Shown: positions 24,989 to 33,993, numbered from the stretch's first letter. The stretch is DNA of 64,000 nucleotides from JAIBAC01 sp046331095 (GCA_046331095.1 JAXLRM010000004.1:992001-1056000); one strand, 5' to 3'. Numbers and translations: made by a program. The notes: generated by a model from the letters alone, not told the origin.

Positions 24989-26149
24989 TCAGTCGGTCCC
25001 GAAGATCACGGCGGCGACGGTGTCAGCGGCGTCCCGGTGCATCACCGGCGTCGAGTGCGTGTAGATGTCCAACGTCGTACCGATCCGTGTGTGGCCCAGC
25101 CGGTCAGCGACGACCTTGGCCGGCACTCCGCTCTCGAGAGCGAGGGTCGCCCAGGTGTGCCGTAGTCCGTGCGGCGACAGCGGCGGCACGTCAACGCCAC
25201 GCAGACTTCCCTTGAGGAGTTCGTTCACACGTTTGGGTCGGAGCGGTTCACCTGTCGGGCGGCACCACACGAGGTCGTGGTCGCGCCATCCCGGCCCCAT
25301 CATGAGCCGCACCTCGCTCTGGCGGCGACGCTGGTCCCGGAGCGCAGCGACAGTGACGGCGTCGAGAGCGACGGGCCGGGCGCTCGACGTTGTCTTCGGT
25401 GTGTCCACCATGAGCAACCCGTCCGCTAGGACGACTTGCTGCACGATCCGGCAGTGGCCTGCGTCGAAGTCGATGTCTGCCCAGCGGAGTCCGAGAGCTT
25501 CGGCCCTGCGTGCTCCTGTCGTCGCCAGGAACGTCCACAGCGGCAGCCAAGGGTCATCCGCAGCGCGGCACGAGTCGAGGAACGTGCGGAGCTGCTGAGC
25601 TGTCCACACGGGCAGCTTGTGCGCCTTCCCGCCCGACGAGCGTGGCGGGTCTGCCGAATCGGCAGGGTTCCTCGGTATCTGCTCCCAGCGGACAGCGTCG
25701 CGGAACATGCGGTGTACCACGGCGTGTACGAGCCGTACCGTCCGGGCCGACAAGCCACCGTTGCCGTCGGCACGGCCGTGGTCCCGAAGGTTCGCGTAGA
25801 GGGTGTTCAGGTCCAGCGGGGACACCTGCCCGAGCGGCAGACCGCCAAGGTGGGGAACGACGTGGAGCTTCAGGTAGCGGCGGTACTGCTCGAGTGTCGT
25901 CGGCTTCACCGTCGATGCGATCGTGACGAGCCATTCGTCTGCGAAGGCACGCACGGTGTCCTGTGACGGCTCCAGGTACGTGCCGTGCGCGACGGCACTG
26001 ACGGCGGTACTGAGAGCGTCCTGTGCTGCCTTCTTCGTCGGGAACCCGCGGCGCATCTTCTGGCGGCGGTCTCCGGTTGCCGGGTCGGGCGGCCCGTCGT
26101 ACTTGATCGCCCATCCTTTGCCGCTGCGAAAAACGCTGCCTTGGCTCAT
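24989..26149 (-). CDS. int: tyrosine-type site-specific integrase
   Basis: 386 residues from ATG 26149. The N-terminal AP2-like arm-binding domain is at 1-50 (FRSGKGWAIKYDGPPDPATG). The SAM-like core-binding domain is at about 65-165 (VRAFADEWLVTIASTVKPTT). The catalytic domain has Arg in TTGARRAEALGLRW, His and Arg in SPHGLRHTWATLAL, LGHTRIGTTLDIYTH with the second His, and the nucleophile Tyr in DIYTHS. It excises and inserts the element at tRNA-Val. The start overlaps the stop of the downstream-of-promoter gene at 26146 (ATGA), so the two are coupled. Confidence 0.95.
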   Translation of the reverse strand: MSQGSVFRSGKGWAIKYDGPPDPATGDRRQKMRRGFPTKKAAQDALSTAVSAVAHGTYLEPSQDTVRAFADEWLVTIASTVKPTTLEQYRRYLKLHVVPHLGGLPLGQVSPLDLNTLYANLRDHGRADGNGGLSARTVRLVHAVVHRMFRDAVRWEQIPRNPADSADPPRSSGGKAHKLPVWTAQQLRTFLDSCRAADDPWLPLWTFLATTGARRAEALGLRWADIDFDAGHCRIVQQVVLADGLLMVDTPKTTSSARPVALDAVTVAALRDQRRRQSEVRLMMGPGWRDHDLVWCRPTGEPLRPKRVNELLKGSLRGVDVPPLSPHGLRHTWATLALESGVPAKVVADRLGHTRIGTTLDIYTHSTPVMHRDAADTVAAVIFGTD

Positions 26150-26745
26150 TGCTCGCCTTTCTGTCCGCGTCCGGGCGCGGGACCCAGGAAGCCCCGCTCC
26201 CGCGCGGCCTGTACGTGTTTCGCTGCGGTGCTGCGGTTCAGGTAGAGCTCGGCTGCGACAGCGTTGGTGGGCGCACGGCCCGCTGCCCGATAGATGCGGG
26301 CGACCTCGCGGAGATGGTCGTCGGTGATCGCGTTGGAGGCAGGTTCGCTGCGGCGGTTGCGTCGCCATGCCGGCGCTGCGTCCCGCGGGCCTGGGTCGGG
26401 TTCGTCGCTGCTCGATCGCAGGACTAGGTCGCCGCCGTCGTTCTCGATTAGGCGCATAGCGACGGCTCCGACTGCTTTGCGTGTCCAGCGTTGTATGGGG
26501 ACGTCGCGTAGGCGTTCGTTCGTGACCGGCGGGCCGTTCGGTCGGCGGCGGGCCTCGAATCTCTCGCACACGATCCGTCCGCGTTCGTCGGCGGCGAGGG
26601 TGAGGTCGACGTCGAACGGCACGGCTGCGTCTGGCGTGGATGAGACGTGGATGGGGAACGGCACTCCGATGCCTTTGTCTTCCATGATGAGGACGCGGCC
26701 GCCGGTTCCGGCGCTCGCAACAATCTCGTTCGTATTGTCTGTCAC
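26146..26745 (-). CDS. element-encoded HTH-containing protein, unknown
   Basis: 199 residues. Residues 1-90 have no recognised fold but contain DVDLTLAADERGRIVCERFEARR, and residues about 150-190 form a helix-turn-helix-like segment (EVARIYRAAGRAPTNAVAAELYLNRSTAAKHV) seen in many actinobacterial mobile-element proteins. It probably acts as a regulator of the integrase, which it precedes and overlaps by 4 bp in the same operon. Function is inference. Confidence 0.65.
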   Translation of the reverse strand: MTDNTNEIVASAGTGGRVLIMEDKGIGVPFPIHVSSTPDAAVPFDVDLTLAADERGRIVCERFEARRRPNGPPVTNERLRDVPIQRWTRKAVGAVAMRLIENDGGDLVLRSSSDEPDPGPRDAAPAWRRNRRSEPASNAITDDHLREVARIYRAAGRAPTNAVAAELYLNRSTAAKHVQAARERGFLGPAPGRGQKGEQ

Positions 26746-26829
26746 TGCCCAACCTCCAGGCCATACCGCTATACCACGACAGTAGCGGACGGGATGGCAT
26801 GGGCGCTAACGGTACGGCACAGTGTCGGC

Positions 26830-27060
26830 ATGAACACAACACGACTGCCCGACCCGAAGGCAGAACCGACCCTCACCGTCGAACGCGCCGCAGGTGTCCT
26901 CGGCGTCTCCCGCGGCAGCGCCTACGAAGCAGCGCGGCGCGGGGAACTCCCAACGATCCGAGTCGGCAGGCGACTCCTCGTCCCGACCGCAGCGCTCCTC
27001 CGCCTCATCGGATACGAACCCGCAGCGCCATCGCCAACGTCCACCCCGACTGCAACCTGA
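26830..27060 (+). CDS. xis: excisionase-type HTH DNA-binding protein
   Basis: 76 residues from ATG 26830. The MerR/HTH_17-type domain reads LTVERAAGVLGVSRGSAYEAARRGELPTIRVGRR, followed by a wing that ends in LLVPTAALLRLIG. This is the usual excisionase (recombination directionality) layout. It diverges from the integrase operon across an 84-bp gap that must hold both promoters. Confidence 0.85.
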   Translation: MNTTRLPDPKAEPTLTVERAAGVLGVSRGSAYEAARRGELPTIRVGRRLLVPTAALLRLIGYEPAAPSPTSTPTAT

Positions 27061-27070
27061 CAGGAGAACC

Positions 27071-27340
27071 ATGTACGACATCGGAACCGACTACGTCATC
27101 ATCACCCGCGACGAGGCCATGCACGTGTTCGGCCTCGCCGCCATCAGCGAACACCGTGCCATGGACGAGCAGGTTGCCTTGCTGCGACTCGCTCGGTGGC
27201 TGGACCTCGTCCCGAGAGAGGACGCTGTGGACATCGCGTCGATCACGTGGAGGATGACCGACGACGAGTGGGTGACCGGCGAAGACCACGCCGCAGCGCT
27301 CGACGCAGCGGGGCTACTGGTCGAGACGGCCGTCCACTGA
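27071..27340 (+). CDS. hypothetical element protein
   Basis: 89 residues, starting ATG 27071 with AGGAG five bases upstream, 10 bp after the excisionase stop. It is acidic and mostly helical (DEQVALLRLARWLDL, EDHAAALDAAGLL) with no recognised domain. It is probably co-transcribed with the excisionase gene. Codon use is GC-rich like the host. Confidence 0.6.
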   Translation: MYDIGTDYVIITRDEAMHVFGLAAISEHRAMDEQVALLRLARWLDLVPREDAVDIASITWRMTDDEWVTGEDHAAALDAAGLLVETAVH

Positions 27341-27418
27341 CGCGCTGCGGCCCCAGGAGGCAGCGGAACTCCTGGGGCCACCGCCGTACATCTCGACATA
27401 GCGACAAGCCGAAGACAC

Positions 27419-27817
27419 ATGAACAGTACCCGCGGCGCCGTCATCATCGGCACCCTCGAAGCCCGCATCGTCTCGCCGTACGCGGCGAAAGACGAGCTCA
27501 AGACCATCCCGGGCCGGCGGTGGGACAAAACCGCCCGCCAATGGGTCATCCCCGCCGCGTACGCGTACGACGCAGAACAAATTCTGTGGCGTTACTGCAC
27601 CCACGTCGACGTGCGCGACAACAGGCCCGCACCTCCACCTCCGCCGCCGCCGGCCCAGAGCGACAACCCGTTCACAGCGTTGCTCGAAGCCGTCCCAGAC
27701 GGTCTACGCCGCAAGGTTTACCGCTCCCTCGCTGCGGTGCTGCATCCCGACCACGGCGGCAACGAGGCACTAGCGAAGGCACTCAACGCAGCGCACGACC
27801 GTGTGAGCGCAGCATGA
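27419..27817 (+). CDS. HARP-like plus J-domain-like small element protein
   Basis: 132 residues in two parts. Residues about 8-55 (GTLEARIVSPYAAKDELKTI then PGRRWDKTARQWVIP) match the HARP/HepA-related motif found in SMARCAL1-type annealing helicases and in phage replication modules. A proline-rich linker (APPPPPPPAQ) follows. Residues about 90-130 contain LAAVLHPDHGGNEALAKALN, with the HPD tripeptide and helix of a J domain. A J-domain would normally recruit DnaK. The combination is short and I have not seen it named. It overlaps the Prim-Pol start (ATGA). Confidence 0.65.
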   Translation: MNSTRGAVIIGTLEARIVSPYAAKDELKTIPGRRWDKTARQWVIPAAYAYDAEQILWRYCTHVDVRDNRPAPPPPPPPAQSDNPFTALLEAVPDGLRRKVYRSLAAVLHPDHGGNEALAKALNAAHDRVSAA

Positions 27818-28636
27818 CCGCCACGATGCGCACGGCGGCTCTCGAACTCGCCGCGGCCGGGTGGCCTGTGTTCCCGCTGCGCGGCAAGACGCCGCTGATC
27901 GCGAAACGTGACGGCGGCCGGGGCCTCCACGACGGCACCACGAACGCCGAACAGGCCGCCGCATGGTGGAACCAGTGGCCCACGGCGAACGTCGGAGCCC
28001 GCGTCCCCGACACCCTGCTCGCCATCGACGTCGACCCGCGGCACCTCGGAGACCACGAACTGGCGGCACTCGAAGCCGAACACGGGCCGCTGCCGCCCAC
28101 GCTGGCAGTGTGGAGCGGCCGCGGCGACGGCGGAAAGCACCTCTACTTCCTTCACCCCGGCGGGAAGGTCACCGACTCAGCGTTGCCGCGCGGCATCGAC
28201 CTCCGCAACGGCGGCGCCGCCTACTGCGTCATGCCGCCCAGCGTTCACCCGGACAGCCGGGAGCCGTACCGGTGGGATGACCCTGCCGTGCCGCCGGCGG
28301 CCGCTCCTGCGTGGCTGATCGGCCTGCTACGGCCCGAACGGCCCCGCACCCGACCCTTCACCGCAACCCCGGCCAGACGCGGGTACGGCCCCGCAGCGAT
28401 CGCCAGCGAAGCCACACGGGTCGCAGCCGCACCCGAAGGGGAACGCAACAAGACGTTGCACCTCGGCGCGTTCCGCCTCGGCCAGCTCGCCGAAGCGGGC
28501 CACGTTGACGAACAGGACGCCGCCGCCGCCCTCGCCGAAGCAGCCGCAGCGGTGCGGCCTCCCGACCTCGAAGCGCGTGAACACGATCAAGTCCGGCCTC
28601 GCAGGCGGCCGCAGCAACCCCAGGAGCAGCAAGTGA
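27814..28636 (+). pseudogene. bifunctional DNA primase/polymerase (Prim-Pol), frameshifted near its C-terminus
   Basis: From ATG 27814 the frame encodes a Prim-Pol domain: GWPVFPLRGKTPL, GLHDGTTNAEQAAAWW, LLAIDVDPRH with the metal-binding Asp, SGRGDGGKHLYFLHP and GIDLRNGGAAYCVMPPSVH. After about 28550 the frame loses sense. One base on, the next frame gives the usual family ending (GLPTSKRVNTIKSGLAGG and then PR), with a TGA at 28634-28636. A single extra base in the GCAGCGGTGCGG stretch explains this. If the frameshift is real, the enzyme keeps its catalytic part but has a foreign tail. Confidence 0.75.
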
Positions 28637-29978
28637 CCGTGCCGCCCGTACCCGGCTCGCCGGAAGCCGATCGACGCTGCTGTCGCAGCGTCTCCGTCGC
28701 CACCTCCACCTACCCGACCCCGGGCCCGTCTACGTGACGCTAGCGACCGTGATCGCTAACCGCCGGCCCGGAGATCCCGTCTGGACGCTGCTCGTCGGCC
28801 CGCCCGGCTGCGGCAAAACCGAAGTCCTCGGCCCGCTCGCATCCCTCCCCGACGTACACGCAGCAGCGACACTCACCGAAGCATCGCTGCTGTCGGGCGT
28901 CCCAAAGAAAGATGTCGCCGCCGGATCGAAAGGCGGCCTCCTACGCGACATCGGCGACTACGGCATCGTCGCCCTCAAAGACTTCACGAGCGTGCTGTCA
29001 ATGCACCGCGACGCCCGCTCGTCAGTCCTCGCCGCACTGCGAGAAATCTACGGACGGCTCCTGGACCCGTGACACCTCGGCACCGACGGCGGCCGCCGCC
29101 TCCACTGGGAAGGCAAAGTCGGAATCGTCGCCGGCTGCACCCACCATCGACCGCCACCACGCCGTCATGGGCTCGATGGGCGAACGGTTCGTGCTCTACC
29201 GCATGCCGGCCATCGACGAACACGAACAAGTCATGCGTGCCCTAGAGCGCAGCGACGAGCGGGCGATGCGGAACGACCTCGCCGCAGCCGTCGCCGCAGC
29301 ACTCGACGCCGTCGACCTCACCAGCGAACCTGACCGGCCCGACAGACCGGGGACCGCCTCATCTCGCTCGCATCCCTCGGCAACCCGTTGCCGGTCCGCG
29401 GTCGAGGCGTGACGGCTACCTGCGCGAGGATCGAACTAGTGCCCGGATCCGAAGCGCCCGCACGGCTCGCGCTCGTGCTGCGCCGACTCCTCGACGCCCT
29501 CACCCTCCTCGGCGTCGACCACGCGACAGCATGGAACCTCGCCACCCACATCGGCCTCGGATCCATGGCGGCGATCCGCAAGGTCCTCCCAGAGCAGCTC
29601 GCCGCCGCCGACGGCCCCCAGGCGACGAAACCGCTCGCCGTCCACATCGGCTACCCGACGAACACAGCGAAACGTGCCCTCGAAGACCTCGCCGCGCACC
29701 GCGTCGTGACACGTCACGCTTCTGCGGGCGGCAACCAAGGCGACCGGTGGGAACTGTCCGACTGGACCCGCCGACAGTGGCAAGCCGTCTGCGAACCCGA
29801 AATGTCGGATGACCTGTGCAGCGAACCCGAAATGTCGGATGACCTCTCCTCTCTTATATCTCCATCCGCACAGAAGAAGACTTTTCGGGTTAGCAAAGTG
29901 GACGGCAACGGCAACGGCGACAGCACCGACCCCGACGACGAGCTCTTCCCAGAATTCGAGGAAGGATGGATCGGATGA
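28633..29978 (+). pseudogene. element replication ATPase/helicase with C-terminal winged helix, multiple frameshifts
   Basis: The gene starts at GTG 28633, overlapping the Prim-Pol stop. By joining frames it reads as one protein of about 440 residues. It has a P-loop VGPPGCGKTE (28796-28825), then SVLSMHRDARSSVLAALREIY, then HLGTDGGRRLHWEGKVGIV, then GERFVLYRMPAI, and a C-terminal part with HIGYPTNTAKRALEDLA as winged helix (29640 onward). Apparent single-base shifts lie near 28670, 29050, 29072, 29145, 29365, 29408 and 29435. The second-strand piece after 29388 reads through cleanly to TGA 29976-29978. Confidence 0.75.
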
Positions 29979-30313
29979 CCGCGGCGCAGCTTGTCCGCGA
30001 CGCCCGCCGGCAAGGTGTCCGTCTGTACGTCGACCACGGCCGCCTTCGATACCGCGCCAAGGGGCCACTGGACGAGGAGCTACGTGACCGCCTCGCAGAG
30101 TCCGCCGCCGAGGTCGTCGACTATCTGCTGACCTTGCCGACTCTCGATTGGTCGGACCGTCGCCACTGGGTGAAGAAGAAGCTGCCGTGCCGGTACTGCC
30201 GCCGTGCCACGAACTTGCGGGACGAGAACGGCACGCCATCGCACAAGGTCTGCGCTGAACGTCACAGGGCGTTCCGCGTCGAGAAGCAGAAACCAACCAA
30301 GGAGACAGCATGA
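29975..30313 (+). CDS. small zinc-finger-like element protein with TubC-docking-like N-terminus
   Basis: 112 residues from ATG 29975, overlapping the previous stop (ATGA); an in-frame ATG at 29966 is also possible. Residues about 3-48 (AAQLVRDARRQGVRLYVDHG, LRYRAKGPLDEELRDRLAES) resemble the TubC N-terminal docking helix-hairpin. The second half has PCRYCRRAT and SHKVC, a Cys/His cluster that may bind zinc. Function is unknown. Its frame is intact. Confidence 0.6.
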   Translation: MTAAQLVRDARRQGVRLYVDHGRLRYRAKGPLDEELRDRLAESAAEVVDYLLTLPTLDWSDRRHWVKKKLPCRYCRRATNLRDENGTPSHKVCAERHRAFRVEKQKPTKETA

Positions 30314-30501
30314 CCACCGAGACACTCGTCGAATTCATCGACCGTAAGCTCTGCGAACACCGGCCCGACCGGGCCGAGAACGACGATTGGATGGACGCAG
30401 TCGTAGAAGCCGTCATCGCTCGCGCCGAGAACATGACGCCGGAAGATGCAGCGAAGGAACTGGCGGGACGCTCACGCTATGGGAGCGTTCGACGATTCTG
30501 A
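30310..30501 (+). CDS. short acidic element protein, unknown
   Basis: 63 residues, starting with ATG overlapping the TGA of the upstream gene. It is acidic in the middle (PDRAENDDWMDAVVEAVIARAENMTPEDAAKELAG) and basic at the end. No domain is recognised. Tight coupling to the flanking genes is the main support. Confidence 0.55.
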   Translation: MTTETLVEFIDRKLCEHRPDRAENDDWMDAVVEAVIARAENMTPEDAAKELAGRSRYGSVRRF

Positions 30502-30646
30502 GGAGGACGACTACGAGACGTTGCTCGCCAACGCTGCTGCCTTCTCGCTGCTGGCTGCCGGTTTCGGCCCGACGAGACGTTCCAGGACTACAGCTCGTAA
30601 GGGCGAGGCCACCATGATGGACGCCGGGGAAACCCCGCTCCGATGA
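30480..30646 (+). CDS. possible small element ORF overlapping its neighbours
   Basis: Frame from ATG 30480 to TGA 30644-30646 (54 residues), overlapping 30310-30501 by 22 bp and the next ORF by 4 bp. The sequence MGAFDDSEEDDYETLLANAA has GC-rich third positions. No domain is recognised. It may be a true small gene or a product of another base change in this region. Confidence 0.4.
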
Positions 30647-31018
30647 CCGCCGACGAGCTCGACCTACGGGGCCTTCTCGAGAATGGCGTCACCATCGTCG
30701 TGAACCGTTCCAAGGCCGGCCCCCACGCCCGACTGTGGACGTGGGCAGTCGACGAAGGGCTCGCCACCTATGTCGGCCGGCCGGACAGGTGGGGGCGGTG
30801 GCCCGCCGACTGGGCGAACCCGTACCCGCTACCAAAGGACGCCACCGACACAAAACGGGCCGCAGTCATCGAGAAGTATCGACACCACCTAGAGGGGCAC
30901 CGGAGCTACTCGATCGCATTCGGGAACTGAAGGGCGAGTACTCGGATGCTGGTGCCGCCCGCTGGCGTGCCACGCCGATGTGCTCGCCGCCATTGCTAAC
31001 CGACAGGACTTCCCATGA
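30643..31018 (+). pseudogene. DUF4326 family protein, two apparent frameshifts
   Basis: From ATG 30643 the frame shows VNRSKAGPHARLWTWAV and LATYVGRPDRWGRWPADWANPYPLP, then KYRHHLEG. After a shift near 30905 the family resumes as PELLDRIRELKG. After another near 30940 it becomes RVLGCWCRPLACHADVLAAIANR, ending at TGA 31016-31018. CWC and CHAD are the conserved Cys and His residues of DUF4326. Function of the family is not established. Two single-base changes explain the split. Confidence 0.7.
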
Positions 31019-31333
31019 CCGGCGCCGTCTGGACCGACGACGATGCTGCGGAGCCGATCGGTCCCGCCGCCCGAGAGGGTTCGCCACAGCGCTCGTCACC
31101 CAACTGTTGACCGGCGACCCGATCCCTGCCGCAGTGCTCGAGGATGCATGCTCGAGACCACCGTTCGGTGCCGCCGTGATCGGCAACCTGCTCGAGCATT
31201 TGGGCGCAGCACTCGCCGACAACGCCCGGTTGATCTTCGGGCAGCGACGACATGGAAACGGCGGTTGTGGTCGCACGGGGACTTGTGGGCCCGGTACTCG
31301 GTCCGCCTCGCAGCACTCGAGGCTGATACCTGA
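31015..31333 (+). pseudogene. hypothetical element protein, frame-broken
   Basis: ATG 31015 overlaps the DUF4326 stop. The frame reads MTGAVWTDDDAAEPIGPAA and stops early at about 31110. The same stretch in another frame gives GFATALVTQLLTGDPIPAAV, LEDACSRPPFGAAVIGNLL and ALADNARLIFG. A third frame ends WSHGDLWARYSVRLAALEAD with TGA 31331-31333. I do not recognise the family, but the pieces have host-like codon ends, so they probably formed one gene of about 105 codons. Confidence 0.55.
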
Positions 31334-31534
31334 CAGGGGTATCGGGTATGCTCGGGGTGCCTCATCCGGGGCCGGAGTTCACTCCTCGCCCACCCCTGCG
31401 GCCGGGCTGAGGAGCCGAGACGTCAAGCTCACAAGACCGAGCATGGCGACCACGTCGGAGGAGGCGCTTGTACGACCAACGGTCGGAGGGCGCCCCTGCG
31501 TCCTCTCGACCCCCACGAGAAGGACAACCGACGA

Positions 31535-32766
31535 ATGACCTACCACGCACCGCCAGTCGACGTCCCGGCCGGCGACCATCGCTGAACGGGCCCGGATCCT
31601 CTCCGACCGCCGCCACACCCTCTACATGAGGATGCAGGCCCTCGCCGAGACGGGCCGGCCCCTCAACTCCGACGAGTCCGCCACGTTCGACGCCCTCGCC
31701 CGAGAGTGCGAAACACTCGACGACGACGAAGTGATGCGTCTCGACGGGCAACTCCAACGCGCAGCCAGCCACGACAGCTACCGGCGCCTCGCCGAAATCG
31801 GCGCCATCACCACCGGAACCGACCCGCGGCCCGACACAACCGGGCTGCTGCCATCCATGCGGGACTACAAAGCCGGCCAGGAACGCGCCCTCAGCGAGGG
31901 TACCGGCACATCGGGCGGCTACCTCACCAACCCGCAGCAGAGCTGAACTGGTTCGACAAGTTGCGTGCCAACAGCGCCGCACTCCAAGCCGGACCGACCA
32001 TCCTCGACGCCACCTCTGGACGGGCCTCGACGTGCCCGCGATCGCCGCGTCCGTGACCGTCGCGATGACCGCAGAGAACGCCCAGATCGCCGCGACCGAC
32101 CCGGCCTTCGCGCAACCTCGCCCTCGTGCCGAAGAAACCACCGCGATGACCCACGTCAGCAACGAGATCAAGTCGCAGACTCAACCCGTCCGTGCGGGAC
32201 CTCGTCGCGCTCGACCTGGCGAAGCGATCGGCACGAAACTCGACCAACAGCTACTCGAAGGCACCGGCACCGCCCCGCAGATCCGGGGGCTCCGCAACCA
32301 GTCCGGGATCCTCGCCACCAGCCTGGCGACGAACGGCCGCGCCCCGACCATCGACGACGTCGCCGACGCGATCGGCAGGATGGAGGGCCGCAACGCCAAC
32401 TGCACCGCGATCATCATGAGCCCGAGGACTTGGGCGACGTACCGCAAGGTTGCCGACACCACGAGCCGCTACCAACTGTCACCAGACCCGTCCATCGACG
32501 GGACGAAGTCGCTGTTCGGCGTGCCCGTGTTCACGTCGAGTCAGATCTCGACCTCGGAGACATCGGGCACCAACAGCGACTGCTCGTGGATCGGGTTCGT
32601 GGACACGGCCCGCTGGATCGTGGCCCGCCGCAAGGAAGTCGAGCTTGCCTACTCGCCGCACTTCAAGTTCGACTACGACCAGGTGTCGATCCGTGCGATC
32701 GCCCGCTTCGACGCCGGTCTCATCGACACCGCGTCGGCAGAGCTGATCACAGGCGTCCGACCCTAA
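31535..32766 (+). pseudogene. HK97-type phage major capsid protein, multiple frameshifts
   Basis: ATG 31535 (MTYHAPPVDVP) breaks at about 31572. The pieces then read TIAERARILSDRRHTLYMR, MRMQALAETGRPLNSDES (helical scaffold-like delta domain, to 31946), NWFDKLRANSAALQAGPTIL, VPAIAASVTVAMTAENAQIA, and from about 32210 a long intact part: QQLLEGTGTAPQIRGLRNQS, LFGVPVFTSSQIS, PHFKFDYDQVSIRAIARFDA, with TAA at 32764-32766. The HK97 E-loop/P-domain pattern is clear. Breaks are near 31573, 31945, 32020, 32110, 32145, 32178 and 32220. Capsid genes are the hallmark of phiRv-like elements. Confidence 0.8.
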
Positions 32767-32887
32767 CCAGCACGGTTTTCCCTGATGGCATCGGGGGAGA
32801 GTGACCGTCCGGCCGGGCGTCCGTTTCACGGGCGGACGCTCCGGCCGGGCGGGTCCGGCCCCGCCAATCGGGAGGGGAGCGGGGGCC

Positions 32888-33025
32888 GGATTTCTGGAGG
32901 CCCCGGGATTCGGAATCCGCCGCTTCGTCTGGAACATGCCGCCGCGATCCGTGAGGTGAAAGTCTCCGAGGGGAGTGGGCGTCGGATTTCTGGAGGCCCC
33001 GGGATTCGGAATCCGCCGTTTCGTC
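32888..33025 (+). repeat. 42-bp direct repeat pair downstream of the capsid gene
   Basis: Copies at 32888-32929 and 32984-33025 differ at one position. Each contains GGATTCGGAATCC, a perfect palindrome with a 3-base centre. The 316-bp gap 32767-33082 has no gene and is GC-rich. Location after the capsid gene in a satellite-type element makes a helper-phage packaging signal one possibility; other roles, such as a replication origin iteron, are equally open. Confidence 0.8.
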
Positions 33026-33082
33026 ACGCACGCGGGGGCACAAGTTTCGCGATTTCGGTCCGGTGGAGGAAAGGCCGGTTGA

Positions 33083-33397
33083 GTGAGTGACTTTTGCCCG
33101 AAGTGCGGGACTGTTGTGGTGCGGCCGGGCCGAGGGAGGCCCGCTACGTACTGTGGTGTGGCGTGCCGCCGGGCGGCAGAGTATGAGTTGCGTCGCTTGC
33201 AGAGGGCGCTTGGGGCTGCGGAGGGTGAGGTGCGGTGGCGCACGGTAGGTTTGGCAGATATCGATGCGGGTGCTGGTTGGGGGGTCACGAAGCATCTAGC
33301 GGCCGAGGTGGAAGCTTGGCGGTTGGAGGTGGGCCGGTTGGAGGAGCGACTTCGTGTGCTGTTGGCTGGCGGGGCCGACGTTGATCCTCTTGGGTGA
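33083..33397 (+). CDS. zinc-ribbon-like element protein with coiled-coil tail
   Basis: 104 residues from GTG 33083. The N-terminus has CPKCG and CGVACRRA, two Cys pairs of a small zinc ribbon. Residues about 45-95 are helical, with LAAEVEAWRLEVGRLEERLR as a coiled coil. Third-position T and unusual codons are more frequent than in host genes, so its base composition differs from its neighbours. No domain name is recognised. Confidence 0.65.
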   Translation: MSDFCPKCGTVVVRPGRGRPATYCGVACRRAAEYELRRLQRALGAAEGEVRWRTVGLADIDAGAGWGVTKHLAAEVEAWRLEVGRLEERLRVLLAGGADVDPLG

Positions 33398-33422
33398 GAG
33401 TGGCGCGTTGTAGGCTCGCCGG

Positions 33423-33722
33423 GTGGTCGCTGCGCTTGCCCCGGTTGCTGATCCGCTTCCCGACGGGCTGTTTCACGATGGTGTGGGCAGGCTCGTCGAG
33501 GCTGGGCTTGTCGCTTGGGCGCAGGATGCTGGCAGGTGGCTCAAGTGTGGGGACTTGGTCCCGGCCCGTGACCGGTCGCGCTGCGAGACGGCGTGGGAGC
33601 TGATCTTGCGTCGCCCGCCCGGGTGCCCGCTGATCGACGTTGCCTGTTTGCTGGCGGATGTTGACGAGCTGGCGATCTGGGCGTGGCTGTGGCGCCGCGC
33701 CGTCGACGCCGCTGGGCTGTAG
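33423..33722 (+). CDS. hypothetical element protein
   Basis: 99 residues from GTG 33423. It is acidic and Trp-rich at the end (LAIWAWLWRRAVD), with CLLADVDEL. No domain is recognised. Codon use resembles the 33083-33397 gene. The TAG is at 33720-33722, immediately before a convergent small gene. Confidence 0.45.
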   Translation: MVAALAPVADPLPDGLFHDGVGRLVEAGLVAWAQDAGRWLKCGDLVPARDRSRCETAWELILRRPPGCPLIDVACLLADVDELAIWAWLWRRAVDAAGL

Positions 33723-33724
33723 TG

Positions 33725-33970
33725 CTAGCTGCGCCGTGCGACGCCGACCCATCCTGTGCCGAGCTCCCAGACGACGTCGCCGACTTGGAGGGGCGACCCG
33801 TCGGGCCGGTCCTCCGTGACGGTGTACAGGTCGGCTCCGGAGGACTCGAGCGTTACCACAGCTTCGACCTCGGCCTCGTCGAGGCAGACCTCCGGTGGGA
33901 GCCAGTCTTCCGACCAGCGGCCCGGGCACACGTCGTCGGGGCCGACAGCGCCGACGAGCAGGACGATCAT
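33725..33970 (-). CDS. hypothetical element protein
   Basis: 81 residues from ATG 33970. A hydrophobic start (MIVLLVGAVGPDD) is followed by acidic, beta-rich sequence (EVEAVVTLESSGADLYTVTE) and GDVVWELGTGWVGVA. No recognised domain. It is co-directional with the following minus-strand gene, 23 bp away. Confidence 0.5.
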   Translation of the reverse strand: MIVLLVGAVGPDDVCPGRWSEDWLPPEVCLDEAEVEAVVTLESSGADLYTVTEDRPDGSPLQVGDVVWELGTGWVGVARRS

Positions 33971-33993
33971 GGAGCGACCCAACTGGGAGGCGG

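Noticed and set aside
24705..25064. 119-residue frame across the tRNA gene
   Set aside because: It runs through the tRNA-Val and the attachment repeat, so the sequence is explained by RNA; the rest of the frame is Arg-rich with no motif.
29070..29072. In-frame TGA in the ATPase gene as selenocysteine or programmed recoding
   Set aside because: The region also contains other breaks in nearby frames, and no recoding signal is seen; single-base indels explain the pattern better.
30310..30646. Toxin-antitoxin pair in the element
   Set aside because: Two small overlapping ORFs are present, but neither has a toxin or antitoxin motif I recognise, and their overlaps with neighbours are explained by the compact operon.
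31323..31352. Promoter and integrase-like site before the capsid gene
   Set aside because: A TATGCT box and an ATCGGGTAT stretch occur, but no -35 at a suitable distance and only part of the arm motif, so the evidence is too weak.
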